In this document: in pieces, positions 54,548-63,524 of the stretch
How the letters are laid out: the number at the start of each line of letters is the position of its first letter
Position numbering within the stretch: the stretch's first letter is position 1
Origin: CBDFLD01 sp965249005
GTDB taxonomy: Bacteria; Acidobacteriota; UBA6911
Reading direction: 5' to 3'
Assembly (NCBI GenBank): GCA_965249005.1
Contig: CBDFLD010000023.1
Span: 372,001 to 436,000 of the forward strand
DNA: 64,000 nt
Program-made: the position numbers and the translations under genes
Notes under the pieces: generated by a model
The model's input: only the letters and a program-made list of their open reading frames with translations
The model's database searches: none
Told to the model about the DNA's origin: nothing

Positions 54548-54995
54548 TTCAGGTCGATTCTCCAGGCGGCCACAGCGGGATCCACAATTATACAGGCGCT
54601 GCGGCGCGGACCGGCAATTTATCGCAGAGCGTCTGGCCCAGGACTGCACGGAGAGCTTGGGTCGTTGCCATGGAGGGATTGGCGATCGATGCCCTTTCCG
54701 CGAGGCCGCCTAAACCTTGTAGAGAATAGAGATGGCATTCTACTGAAAATCGTGCTTGGAAATATAGGAGGTGCGCCTTGTTTCGGCATCGAAATGAGGT
54801 ACTGTTTTAACTTTCTCTTGTAGTTTGTCGGTGTCAGCGAAGGCCTCCACACCCATCGATTTGGTACTTGGATCCGCTGGAGTTTTCGAAACATTGTTTC
54901 CAGGCACCTGCCCAGAGCTTTTCAGGTAAGTTGCCCGTACATCAGGTCATGCACCCGCGTCGCCGGGTGTGGGATTGACTGGAGTAAAGCCCCGC
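54548..54995. other. Intergenic region between the ABC permease and typA
   Basis: No credible gene. It must hold the divergent promoters of the permease and typA; I see no near-consensus boxes I would defend. GGAG at 54981 serves typA. Confidence 0.4.
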
Positions 54996-56822
54996 ATGGA
55001 TATTCGTAATATCGCAATCATCGCCCACGTCGACCATGGAAAGACCACCCTGGTCGACGCCATGCTGAGACAAAGCGGGACGTTTCGGGAGAACGAGCGC
55101 GTCGTGGAGCGGGTGATGGACAGCCTCGATCTGGAAAGAGAGCGAGGCATCACGATCACTGCCAAAAACACGGCGATTCACTTCCGCGGGGTCAAGATCA
55201 ATATCGTCGACACTCCCGGGCATTCCGATTTTGGAGGAGAAGTCGAGCGGGTGCTCAAAATGGTCGACGGCGTGATGCTTCTGGTCGACGCATCCGAGGG
55301 TCCGTTGCCACAGACGCGCTTTGTGCTGAGCAAGGCGCTGGAGCGAAAACTGCCGGCGATCGTTGTCGTCAACAAGATCGATCGCTCGGATGCCAGGCCC
55401 GCACAGGTCATCAATGAGATCTATGATCTTTTCATTGATCTGGATGCATCGGAAGACCAGATCAACTTCCCGATTCTCTACGCGATCAGCCGCGACGGCA
55501 TCGCCAAGCGGAGGCTCGAAGACAGCTCCGAAGACCTGCTCCCTCTGTTCGAACAAATTGTAGAGTCGATCCCGGCACCGCAGCCGCTGAGCGACGGTAA
55601 GCTGCAGATGCTGGTGACGACCTTGGACTACAACGACTACGTTGGTCGGATCGCGATCGGCCGGATCTTCTGCGGCAAAGTGGCCGTCGGCGATAGAGTC
55701 TCTGTGTGCAAGCTTGATGGATCGATAGAACAGACGCGGATCGCGAAACTTTATACGTTTGAAGGGCTCAAGCAACTGCCCGTCGACAGCGCCGAGGCGG
55801 GCGATATAGTTGCCCTTGCTGGCATCGAAGGTATCTTCATCGGTGAAACGGTAGCCGAGGCCGAGGACCCGGTCGCGCTTCCGGCCATTCACGTCGATGA
55901 GCCCACCTTATCGATGATCTTCAGCGTCAACAGTTCTCCCTTTGCTGGCAAGGACGGGAAGTATGTCACCTCCCGCCATCTTCGCGCGCGCCTGGAAAAG
56001 GAGCTCCTAGGCAATGTGTCCATCCTGATGGAAGAGACCGATGTGACCGACAGCCTCCAGGTTTCAGGAAGAGGAGAGCTGCAACTCGCGATCCTGATCG
56101 AGATGATGCGACGCGAAGGCTACGAGTTGCAAGTCTCCAAGCCCAAGGTCGTGATGCGCTCGGTCGATGGAAAGAAGCTGGAGCCGTTTGAGCTGGTCGT
56201 CGTTGATTGTCCAGAGCCTTTCATCGGAGTGGTGACCGAGGCCTTGGGACGCCGGAGGGGTCAGATGACCAAGATGGTAAATCACGGTGCCGGTCGTGTG
56301 AGGCTGGATTTCGAGGTTCCCTCGAGGGGACTCATTGGCTTTCGCTCGGAGTTTTTGACCGATACCAAGGGGACCGGCCTGCTAAACACCTTGTTTCTCA
56401 GGTGGGGAGAGTGGTCGGGTGAGATTTCGAACCGGCTCACCGGCGCTCTCGTGGCGGACCGGGCGGGCATGGCGACCAGCTATGCGCTCTACAATCTTCA
56501 GGAACGAGGGGAGCTGTTCATCCGGCCCGGTACTCTCGTGTACGAAGGGATGATCGTTGGCGAGAATTCCCGCGAGGCCGACCTGGATGTCAACGTGACA
56601 AAAGAGAAGAAGCTCACGAATATGCGCGCCGCGAGTGCCGATGAGGCAATCCGGCTGGTTCCGCTGCGTGATCTCTCTCTGGAGCAATCGCTCGAGTTCA
56701 TCAACGAGGAGGAACTGGTCGAGGTTACCCCTGGATTCATCCGGATGCGAAAGAAGATTCTCGCTGCCAACCAACGTCCGAAGCGCAAAGGATCTCTTTC
56801 AGAGTCTCAAGTTGATCCGTAG
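54996..56822 (+). CDS. typA: Ribosome-associated GTPase TypA/BipA
   Basis: 608 residues from ATG 54996. All GTPase motifs: AHVDHGKTTL (G1), the RERGITI switch (G2), DTPGHSDF (G3), NKIDR (G4). Then the EF-G-like domain II, domain V and the TypA-specific C-terminal part with SRGLIGFRSEFLTDTKGTGLLN and LTNMRAASADEAIRLVPLR. It binds the ribosome under stress or cold and helps large-subunit assembly. Its 3' end overlaps the convergent ABC ATPase gene by 16 bp. Confidence 0.96.
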   Translation: MDIRNIAIIAHVDHGKTTLVDAMLRQSGTFRENERVVERVMDSLDLERERGITITAKNTAIHFRGVKINIVDTPGHSDFGGEVERVLKMVDGVMLLVDASEGPLPQTRFVLSKALERKLPAIVVVNKIDRSDARPAQVINEIYDLFIDLDASEDQINFPILYAISRDGIAKRRLEDSSEDLLPLFEQIVESIPAPQPLSDGKLQMLVTTLDYNDYVGRIAIGRIFCGKVAVGDRVSVCKLDGSIEQTRIAKLYTFEGLKQLPVDSAEAGDIVALAGIEGIFIGETVAEAEDPVALPAIHVDEPTLSMIFSVNSSPFAGKDGKYVTSRHLRARLEKELLGNVSILMEETDVTDSLQVSGRGELQLAILIEMMRREGYELQVSKPKVVMRSVDGKKLEPFELVVVDCPEPFIGVVTEALGRRRGQMTKMVNHGAGRVRLDFEVPSRGLIGFRSEFLTDTKGTGLLNTLFLRWGEWSGEISNRLTGALVADRAGMATSYALYNLQERGELFIRPGTLVYEGMIVGENSREADLDVNVTKEKKLTNMRAASADEAIRLVPLRDLSLEQSLEFINEEELVEVTPGFIRMRKKILAANQRPKRKGSLSESQVDP

Positions 56823-57796
56823 TCGCTCTCGGATTCGCGCAAATGCCGTCCCGTAAGATGCACAAAAACGTCCTCGAGGCTCGCGTGACGCGTGGCCAAG
56901 CGGGAGAGTGTCTTGCCGTCGTGGCGAACCTTTTCCAGAAGCGCCGGTATGGCAACATGGGGTTGGCTGACGGTGAGCGAGATATCCCCGTTTTCGAACC
57001 GGACCTCGCGGACCGCCGGCAGCTGTTTGTATTCTGAGGTCGCGAGCGGATGCCCATCATTTTCTGCGAATGCCAGCTCGACCACGTGCTCGGCGCCCAA
57101 CGACGCAATCAGGGAGCTCGGAGATCCCATGGCGATCACCTTTCCGTGATCAATGACCGCTACGCGGTCACACAAACGCTCTGCCTCGTCCATGTAGTGC
57201 GTGGTGATCAGGATGGACCGTCCTTGGCGCTCGAGGCGCCGAATAATCTCCCATAGCTGACGGCGTGCCTGCGGATCGAGACCAGAAGTTGGTTCGTCTA
57301 GAAAGAGGAGTTCGGGATCGCCGACGAGCGCGCAGGCGACGGCCAATCGTTGGCGCTGGCCCCCGGATAACTTTCCCACCCAGCTTTGCTGCTTTTCGGC
57401 CAGACCGACCGATTCCATGACTTCCGCCGGTTCGCGGCCTTGCTGATAGAAGCTGCGGATTAGCACCAGCGTCTCTCGAACCGATAGCTTTTCTGGAAAC
57501 CGTGTTTCCTGCAGCGAAACGCCGATCTTTTGGCGCAGCTTCTTGTCGTCCGTTCCCCAACTCATCCCCAGAACTTCTACCTCCCCCGAGGTAGGCTCCA
57601 GCAGTCCCTCCAAGATCTCGACTGTCGTTGTTTTGCCGGCTCCATTGGGCCCGAGCAAACCAAAACACTCGCCCCGATGAATCTGCAGATCCAATCCGTT
57701 CACGGCCCTCACGGTGTCGGTTTTTGCCTTGTAGTGTTTGTGCAGATCTTTGCACTGGACCGCGAGATTTGTCCCCGGCTCGACCGTTGCCACCAT
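56807..57796 (-). CDS. ABC transporter ATP-binding protein
   Basis: 329 residues from ATG 57796 (MVATVEPGTNL). Walker A GPNGAGKTT, Q-loop SLQETRF, signature LSGGQRQR, Walker B LLFLDEPTSGLD, H-loop TTHYMDEAE. A C-terminal extension of about 90 residues ends FVHLTGRHLRE, as in DrrA/CcmA-type exporters. The partner permease is the gene at 53465. It is divergent from the beta-lactamase-fold lipoprotein gene. Confidence 0.92.
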   Translation of the reverse strand: MVATVEPGTNLAVQCKDLHKHYKAKTDTVRAVNGLDLQIHRGECFGLLGPNGAGKTTTVEILEGLLEPTSGEVEVLGMSWGTDDKKLRQKIGVSLQETRFPEKLSVRETLVLIRSFYQQGREPAEVMESVGLAEKQQSWVGKLSGGQRQRLAVACALVGDPELLFLDEPTSGLDPQARRQLWEIIRRLERQGRSILITTHYMDEAERLCDRVAVIDHGKVIAMGSPSSLIASLGAEHVVELAFAENDGHPLATSEYKQLPAVREVRFENGDISLTVSQPHVAIPALLEKVRHDGKTLSRLATRHASLEDVFVHLTGRHLRESESDYGST

Positions 57797-57949
57797 AGGG
57801 CAAAGATAGATCAAGTTCTCGCTCCTGGCCAGAGCTTTGAGCGAACCGTCGCGTCGGGTTGCATTGGCAAGAGGCTCGGGTACAATCGAACATTCGGGCC
57901 GGGCCAACTGGGTCCCGGCACCCCCGAACCATCACCCGGAGATCATTCC

Positions 57950-59137
57950 ATGTACTGGAGACTATCGCTGGTCATTGCCTGCCTATCTGCGGTTTCTTGT
58001 ACGGCTTCATGCTCCCCGACGCCCGAGAAGCTGCTTCCTTGGCCGACCGACAGTTGGCCGGTTTCGTTGCCGGAGGAGCAGGCGATCGATGGGGACAAAC
58101 TCTCCGGCCTCGATCAGGAGATCCGAGACGGCAAATACGGCAACATAGACGGGATGCTCATAATCCGCAACGGGCACGTGGTCTACGATCGTTCCTACGA
58201 AAACGATTACGACGCGTTGTATGCGGACAAGGAGAAGACCCCCGGACCTTACAATTACTACAATCCGGAGTGGCATCCTTATTACAAGAGAGGGAATCTG
58301 CATTCTCTGCAGTCGGTGACCAAGAGCATTACCTCTGCTTTGGTTGGAATCGCCATTCACAGAAAGGAAATCGCGGACATCAACATCCCGATTCTGGATT
58401 TTTTCCAGCAATACGACGTCGCCAATGTCGACGAGAGGAAGAAATCGGTCAGATTCAGAGACCTCTTGACGATGACGGCGGGGTTCGACTGGGACGAGCA
58501 CTCCATACCGTACGAGGATCCCCGGAATGTGGCGGTACAGATGGAGAGAAGCGAAGACTGGGTCAAGTTCGTGGTGGATCGACCGATGGCTCATGAACCG
58601 GGGACTTTCTTTGCGTATAGCAGCGGGGTCAGTCAAATGCTCTCGGTGATCATGAAGCAATCCACGGGTGTGACCTTGGACCAATATGCGGAGAAACATC
58701 TCTTCGGACCCCTTGGAATACGGGATTACTATTGGAAGAGGACGCCTCAAGGTCTGGTGGATACGGAAGGTGGGCTGTACCTTGATCGGCACGATCTTGC
58801 CAAAATCGGATACCTCTACCTAAACGACGGAGTGTGGTCCGGAGAGCGAGTATTGCCGGAAGGCTGGGTTAGAGATTCGATACATCGATGGGTCGAGGAC
58901 GTAGCTCCCGATGATGATGGCAACAACCGGGGTTACGGATATCAATGGTGGCTCATGCCGTATGATGGCGAAAAGGAGAGCTATTTCTGGGCCGGCAGAG
59001 GTTACGGAGGGCAGCTTCTGTATATATTTCCCGAGTATCAGCTGATCACAGTGTTTACCGGATGGAACGTCTATGGCACCTCGACGGGCATCCCGATGAA
59101 CGTCTACTTCGACGCCGTTTTGAAAGCCACGCAGTAA
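57950..59137 (+). CDS. Beta-lactamase-fold serine hydrolase lipoprotein
   Basis: 395 residues from ATG 57950 (CCCGGAGATC upstream). Signal peptide with a lipobox (LSAVSC). Class C beta-lactamase/esterase fold: catalytic SVTK (S122, K125), YSSG as the second motif, WAGRGYGGQ near the third. Supporting features are LLTMTAGFDWDE, FGPLGIRDYYWKRTPQG and GYGYQWW. Most such proteins are esterases or DD-peptidase relatives rather than true beta-lactamases. Single gene; REP-like palindromes start just after its stop. Confidence 0.88.
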   Translation: MYWRLSLVIACLSAVSCTASCSPTPEKLLPWPTDSWPVSLPEEQAIDGDKLSGLDQEIRDGKYGNIDGMLIIRNGHVVYDRSYENDYDALYADKEKTPGPYNYYNPEWHPYYKRGNLHSLQSVTKSITSALVGIAIHRKEIADINIPILDFFQQYDVANVDERKKSVRFRDLLTMTAGFDWDEHSIPYEDPRNVAVQMERSEDWVKFVVDRPMAHEPGTFFAYSSGVSQMLSVIMKQSTGVTLDQYAEKHLFGPLGIRDYYWKRTPQGLVDTEGGLYLDRHDLAKIGYLYLNDGVWSGERVLPEGWVRDSIHRWVEDVAPDDDGNNRGYGYQWWLMPYDGEKESYFWAGRGYGGQLLYIFPEYQLITVFTGWNVYGTSTGIPMNVYFDAVLKATQ

Positions 59138-59138
59138 A

Positions 59139-59239
59139 GAGACGTTCCCCACGTTTCTGAGAGAGGGGACGTTCCCCACGTTTACCGGGTTTTTTTAACA
59201 GGGGCTCTAGAGAAACCCGGTAAACGTGGGGAACGTCCC
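59139..59239. repeat. REP-like palindrome array
   Basis: GACGTTCCCCACGTTT occurs three times: at 59141, at 59169 and inverted near 59221. Positions 59166-59192 and 59213-59239 form perfect 27-bp arms around a 20-nt loop. Such GTTCCCC palindromes are typical of elements mobilised by REP-associated tyrosine transposases; none is encoded here. Confidence 0.75.
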
Positions 59240-59260
59240 TATCGCTAACACTAAAGTTGA

Positions 59261-59815
59261 CTGAATTTAGGGCCGAATGGGTCACTAGGTTCTAGTGACG
59301 AGTCCGTTGGAGTTCTCGCTCTTGGTGATTCATTCACGGTTGGCTATGGAGTAGCGTGGGAGGAAGCCTGGCCGGCTCAATTAGAGCTACGTATGCCGGC
59401 CGCAACTAGGATCGTAAATGCTGGTGTGTCGGGCTTTAGCATAAGACAAATTCGCGCAATTGCGCAGACGCTGTTACCCAAACTAAAGCCGAGGCGGGTT
59501 GTATTAGGATTATATGCTTCACGTGTCAAGCGAATCGACAATCCTTACGTTTTTCACGAGGGAAAGAGCGTCCGCCAAGACATGGTACTTCACTTGAAGA
59601 CTGTCGATGGCGGCATTAGCTACACGCCTTATAAAAACAATACCCTGAAGAAACTGGATTGGTGGTTCAATGATCATTGGTACTTTGCAGGGTGGCTCTC
59701 GAAAAAAGTGTTTACGTTACTCTACGAACAACCTCCTGATAAGCATCTCCCAACGAGAGACAGCTTAGAACTCTTGCTGAGGGAGCTGGATGGATTGAAT
59801 CGACTGATCGCTGCC
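59261..59815 (+). pseudogene. SGNH hydrolase, N-terminal part (split by IS)
   Basis: The open frame from 59261 has no clear start codon before the nucleophile block LGDSFTVGYGV (block I of SGNH/GDSL enzymes); the 5' end may be lost in the palindrome region. It continues NAGVSGFSIRQI (block II) and LKPRRVVLGLYASRVKR to DGLNRLIAA, where the IS begins. The second half resumes at 61227. The intact enzyme would be an acyl-esterase or O-acyl hydrolase. Confidence 0.7.
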
Positions 59816-59850
59816 TGTAGCGCACCCGGTTCCTTGGACACAAGTTTGAG

Positions 59851-60750
59851 CTACGCCGCCTGGCGTAGCTTGTGCGCCTCGCGTGCCTCGATCGGTGTTT
59901 GATAATCGATCTTCTCGAGACGCCAGGTCTTGTTGTACAACTCCACGAACTCGGCCACGGCGGCACGCACCTCCTGGAGGTTCTGGAAGATTCTCCCGTG
60001 GATCGCTTGGTCCTTGAGCGTGCGATTCCACCGCTCCGCAACTCCGTTCGTTTCCGGTTCCTCGACAAAACCGAAGCTGGGACGGATGCCCCAGCACCGG
60101 ATCTGGTTGAGGAAGTGATCCGACAGGTACTGGGAGCCGTGGTCCATCCGGAGCGCCAGCCCCCGGGCAACGTCGGAGTCAATGGAACCATAGAGGCGCA
60201 GCAGACCCTGCGAGATCGGCTCCAACGCCGCGAAGCGGCTACCGACCTTGCACACGTGCCACCCCACACACTCCGCGTTCCAGTGCTCCACCGCCGCGAA
60301 AATCCAGACCCACCCGTCATCGAGCGTGAACACCCGCACTCCGTCGGTCCCCCACATCACGTTCGGCGCCAGGGTGACGATCTTCCCATCGTGTGCCTTC
60401 GTTCCACCCTGGCGTCCGCGGTGTGGTGAGAGCAACTCATGCTCTCGCATGACCCGCAGCACCCGCTTGCGCGCAACCCGGATCCCGTCCAAGATCCGAA
60501 GCCGCGCGTGGACCTTACGATGACCCTCGCCCTGGAACGGTGAGCGCTCCAGATCGGCCTGGATCGCCTCCAAAAGCTTCTCGTCCGACACCTTGGGCTG
60601 GGGACCCCGCCGAGTGGGTTCCTCGCCCTCCTGCCGCTTCTGCTCGCTTGTCCGCCGGGCGTAGAGCGCCGAGCGCGAGCGCTCCCAGGCCTGACACACG
60701 CGCTGGATCCCGTAACGTTGACCCGTGGCTTCGGAGATCGTCTCGCTCAT
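59851..60750 (-). CDS. IS3-type transposase OrfB (integrase core)
   Basis: 299 residues from ATG 60750, which overlaps the orfA stop (ATGA). HTH_21-like start (YGIQRVCQAWERSRSALYARR), then the rve core: WGTDGVRVFTLDDGW (Asp), ALRMDHGSQYLSD (Asp), ETNGVAERWNRTLKDQ (Glu). Intact. The same frame is open further upstream, but those codons overlap orfA and are probably not translated alone. Confidence 0.88.
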   Translation of the reverse strand: MSETISEATGQRYGIQRVCQAWERSRSALYARRTSEQKRQEGEEPTRRGPQPKVSDEKLLEAIQADLERSPFQGEGHRKVHARLRILDGIRVARKRVLRVMREHELLSPHRGRQGGTKAHDGKIVTLAPNVMWGTDGVRVFTLDDGWVWIFAAVEHWNAECVGWHVCKVGSRFAALEPISQGLLRLYGSIDSDVARGLALRMDHGSQYLSDHFLNQIRCWGIRPSFGFVEEPETNGVAERWNRTLKDQAIHGRIFQNLQEVRAAVAEFVELYNKTWRLEKIDYQTPIEAREAHKLRQAA

Positions 60751-61181
60751 CGTCGCGACCTCCTCATCGCCAAAGGGAGGCGCTTCTCCGCCGCCCGGGC
60801 GCGATTGCGCAGCAGCTCGATTTCCATGGACAGCTCCCCGATGTGACGCTTCGCAGCGTCGAGCGCCTCCGCCAACGGCTCGCCCTGGTGATTCTTCAAG
60901 CCGAGCTCGAGCCCGGCCAAGGCCCGCTCCCGCCACTCCTCCAGCCGGTAGATTTCCACGCCCACCTCACGCGACAGCGCATCCAGAGATTCGCCCCGCA
61001 GCAGTCGCAGCACCACGTCCCGCTTTCGTCCTCCGCTCCAACGCTGCCCCGGCTCCAGAGGCCTCGCCCCGGGCGCGGCGCCGACGGCCCGAACTCCAGT
61101 CGCCCTACGGGCTCCCTCCGTTCCTGCCGTCGCCTTCCACTTCACCCTCTTCGTTCGAACCATTTCCACCTCCTTGGACAT
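60747..61181 (-). CDS. IS3-type transposase OrfA (helix-turn-helix)
   Basis: 144 residues. Basic N-terminus, then WSGGRKRDVVLRLLRGESLDALSREVGVEIYRLEEWRERAL, a helix-turn-helix, and a leucine-rich coiled coil (LDAAKRHIGELSMEIELLRN) typical of OrfA multimerisation. It overlaps orfB by ATGA; either translational coupling or frameshifting would make the full transposase. Confidence 0.85.
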   Translation of the reverse strand: MSKEVEMVRTKRVKWKATAGTEGARRATGVRAVGAAPGARPLEPGQRWSGGRKRDVVLRLLRGESLDALSREVGVEIYRLEEWRERALAGLELGLKNHQGEPLAEALDAAKRHIGELSMEIELLRNRARAAEKRLPLAMRRSRR

Positions 61182-61226
61182 CTCATTATCTCTTATTCTG
61201 TGTCCAAGAAAACTGGGTCCGACTCA

Positions 61227-61582
61227 GACTGATCGCTGCCAACGGTTCCGTACTCACTGTGCTTCTAGTCAATCACCAGAACAAGGACGGGTCTATCGAT
61301 GAAAGAGAAGTTCAATGTAACAGCATCGTTAGGTCATTCTGCCTTCGACAGGGTATAGGATTCGTGGATCCCCTTCCTTTGTTCCTAGCGTTATCTGATG
61401 GAAGACCATGGTTTCGTCTTCCGGACGATCACCACTGGTCGAAGCTGGCCCATTGGATTGTCGCTCAAGAATTGGTGCGGTATTTTCTTTCGGAGGTCGA
61501 GAATGAACCCCACCAGGACACGATCACTTCCGAAACTGAAGTTGAAGTTTCGCCTACAGCAGATGGTCGGAGTCAATGGTGA
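61227..61582 (+). pseudogene. SGNH hydrolase, C-terminal part (split by IS)
   Basis: Continues the gene cut at 59815: LIAANGSVLTVLLVNHQNKDG, then QGIGFVDPLPLFLALS and RLPDDHHWSKLAHWIVAQELVRYF, where DxxHW is block V with the catalytic Asp and His. The stop lies inside a small downstream frame starting at 61503. Confidence 0.75.
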
Positions 61583-61691
61583 AGTCGCTCACGGAGACTG
61601 CCTCGTCCTGGAACTTGCGGGACAGCTATTCGATGGAACGCCAATCATTGGCGAGGACGTAGTGACGGTCAAGAAGCCCGGCAAGAAATAG
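61503..61691 (+). CDS. Small protein overlapping the SGNH gene end
   Basis: 62 residues from ATG 61503 with CGGAGGTCGAG just upstream. Basic start (MNPTRTRSLPKLKLKFRLQQ), then GVNGEVAHGDCLVLELAGQLFDGTPIIGEDVVTV, which looks like a small beta barrel. It overlaps the hydrolase gene by 80 bp in another frame. No family is recognised. Confidence 0.45.
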   Translation: MNPTRTRSLPKLKLKFRLQQMVGVNGEVAHGDCLVLELAGQLFDGTPIIGEDVVTVKKPGKK

Positions 61692-61989
61692 GCTAGTTAG
61701 CAAGCCTAGGAAGCCTTGCGACCCGTGGGCGCACGGACTCCTAGAAGAACGAAGCGGCAGGATTTCGGAACTGAAAAAAGCAGGGCCACATCCGCAGAGG
61801 CGACCCCACCAGGCAAGAGGGTCATCAGAGTAGTTTCGGCATCTCCCTTCCTATTTCAAAATCTTGCCTGCGATCTAAAAAGAAGTAGAATTGGCCCAAT
61901 CGCACCCGACAGTCCCGAACATCGGAAATGGAAGTCCGGCCGTGGCAATTCACGATGAAGAAGTCAGGAGATCCAAAAAGGGAGCAACG

Positions 61990-62606
61990 ATGAAATCACT
62001 CATTCTCCTGCTAAAGATCACTGTGTTCATGTCAGGGGCTTACCTTTGCTACGAAGATGACCGGATGGAGAATTATTGGTATGTCGGACCGATTTTTGGT
62101 GTGGTAGTGCTGATTTGGCAGGCATCAAAGTTGAAGGACTTGTTTCAGCATCGTGGGTCCACTTTTCTCATAGGGTCCACATTCATCTATGCACTGGTTG
62201 TTTACATCATTGCTCATACGGATGATTCGGACTTTTGGTTTCGTGTGGCTGTCGCGCCAGGATCGGTGCTTTTGCCCCTAGCGCACGGGACAATCTTCAA
62301 GGTAGAACGGCCGCGCGTGATCCTTACGATTCTATGCCTATCTGGTACGGCATCTGTACGCTGCTCTTTGACTATCTTGACCTTAGTGCCAATAGCCCTT
62401 GGCTCAATGCCTTAATCATATGGCAAGGACTCTACCTCGTCCTGATGTTTGCTCCATTGCCAAAGTTTCTTCAACGTAGCCAAGACAAGGAGAAGTCGCT
62501 ACGGTTGGGCGGAGCCGATAGCGGACCGCCCGCTGGAGCCATTCAACGCGGGGTTCGGGGAGGATTTCCGCTCTTTCATGGAGGAACTATAACCTATGAC
62601 GCCTGA
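61990..62606 (+). CDS. Hypothetical membrane protein, apparent frameshift
   Basis: ATG 61990 follows GGGAGCAACG. Hydrophobic helices: ILLLKITVFMSGAYLCY, GPIFGVVVLIWQA, FLIGSTFIYALVVYIIA, APGSVLLPLAHG. Near 62335 the hydrophobic coding pattern moves to another frame (IWYGICTLLFDYLD, WLNALIIWQGLYLVLMFAPLPKFL), which ends at 62606. A one-base indel is likely; the uninterrupted frame would stop at 62415. Function unknown. Confidence 0.45.
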
Positions 62607-62732
62607 ACGGAAAGGAAAACATTTGGATCCTGGGATCTCGGAAAAACCGGATGCCGGCGACAACAAGACGGCCTTGACCGCGCTCCGAGAACTGAGAGGT
62701 GTTGCGGAATCTGCAATGCCTGACCGTCTTGC

Positions 62733-63524
62733 TCACTGCCCGCGCGAGAGGCCGGGCAGCTTGAGCAGGGCGTTCTTGCCTCGCTTCAGCGTGGGATAGA
62801 GGCGCTCGCCGTAGAGCAGCCGTTTGACGCGGCTCTGCAGCGCCGGCGCCCTTGAGGCGCGGGCACCGATGAGCACGGTCCAGCGGCCCAGCGCGCCGGG
62901 ACCGGCGGCGGCGGTCACATCGACCCGGTGCAGCAGGGACTTGTCGAAGACCACGCCGTCGCCCTTCTGGATGTCGAGATCCGCCTCGAGGTGCAGGGGC
63001 TCTGCTTCTCTGGGGAAGAGCACGAGGTTGCCGTCGCGGTAGTCCTTGCCAGGCTGAGAGAGGGCGACCCAGAACTGCAGCAGGGGGTGCGGACACGGGC
63101 CCGCGTAGTCCCGGTGCGGTGGCAGCATGCCGAAGTCGGCGACGTAGTAGGTGACGATGACATAGTCCTGCAGGGCCTCGCGGACGGCGCGGTAGGCGGG
63201 CTCGTGCTGCCAGCGCTGCTCGATGCGGTCGCGCAGCTTGAGGGCCGACGTTAGGAAATCGGCGGTGGCGTCGCCCTTGTGGTTGTGCAGGAACTGGTAG
63301 ATGCGCCAGGTGCGCTGGGCAAAGTCATGGGAGCGCGGATGCACGTAGTCCGGCATCTGCTCGTTGGTGATGCGTGTGTGCAGCACCGGGCCGGTGTCGA
63401 GGAACGCGCGGCAGCGCTCGCGGTAGGCGTCCACCTGTTCCTCGCTGTAGAGGCTGCGGATGAGGTGGTAGCCGCGTGCCGGATCGGCTACGGCATCGCG
63501 GATTTGTTCGAGCTGCTCAGTCAC
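62733..63524 (-). CDS. 2OG-Fe(II)/phytanoyl-CoA-dioxygenase-like oxygenase
   Basis: 263 residues. Facial triad is visible: HRD in LPPHRDYAG, distal H in SLLHRVD, and the 2-oxoglutarate-binding R in GRWTVLIGAR. A substrate-side segment FWVALSQPGKDYRDGNLVLFP is typical. It would hydroxylate a small molecule using O2 and 2-oxoglutarate. It overlaps the upstream dehydrogenase gene by 8 bp, so the two are coupled. Markedly GC-rich compared with the rest of the window. Confidence 0.7.
   Translation of the reverse strand: MTEQLEQIRDAVADPARGYHLIRSLYSEEQVDAYRERCRAFLDTGPVLHTRITNEQMPDYVHPRSHDFAQRTWRIYQFLHNHKGDATADFLTSALKLRDRIEQRWQHEPAYRAVREALQDYVIVTYYVADFGMLPPHRDYAGPCPHPLLQFWVALSQPGKDYRDGNLVLFPREAEPLHLEADLDIQKGDGVVFDKSLLHRVDVTAAAGPGALGRWTVLIGARASRAPALQSRVKRLLYGERLYPTLKRGKNALLKLPGLSRGQ

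Larger units (their letters stand above)
59816..61226 (-). mobile_element. IS3-type insertion sequence (1411 bp)
   Basis: Ends are imperfect inverted repeats of about 28 bp starting TG and sharing CTTGGACACA. A 14-bp direct duplication GACTGATCGCTGCC flanks it (59802-59815 and 61227-61240). Two overlapping frames orfA/orfB lie inside. Removing the IS and one duplication restores the SGNH reading frame (NRLIAANGS). Confidence 0.9.

Noticed and set aside
54942..55892. 316-residue minus-strand frame within typA
   Set aside because: Antisense of conserved GTPase motifs; no ribosome site or family resemblance.
62596..62799. Plus-strand frame starting ATGACGCC at the end of the membrane protein
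   Set aside because: Its start overlaps the preceding gene plausibly, but from 62733 it is only the antisense of the oxygenase gene, so at most a truncated remnant of about 45 codons remains.
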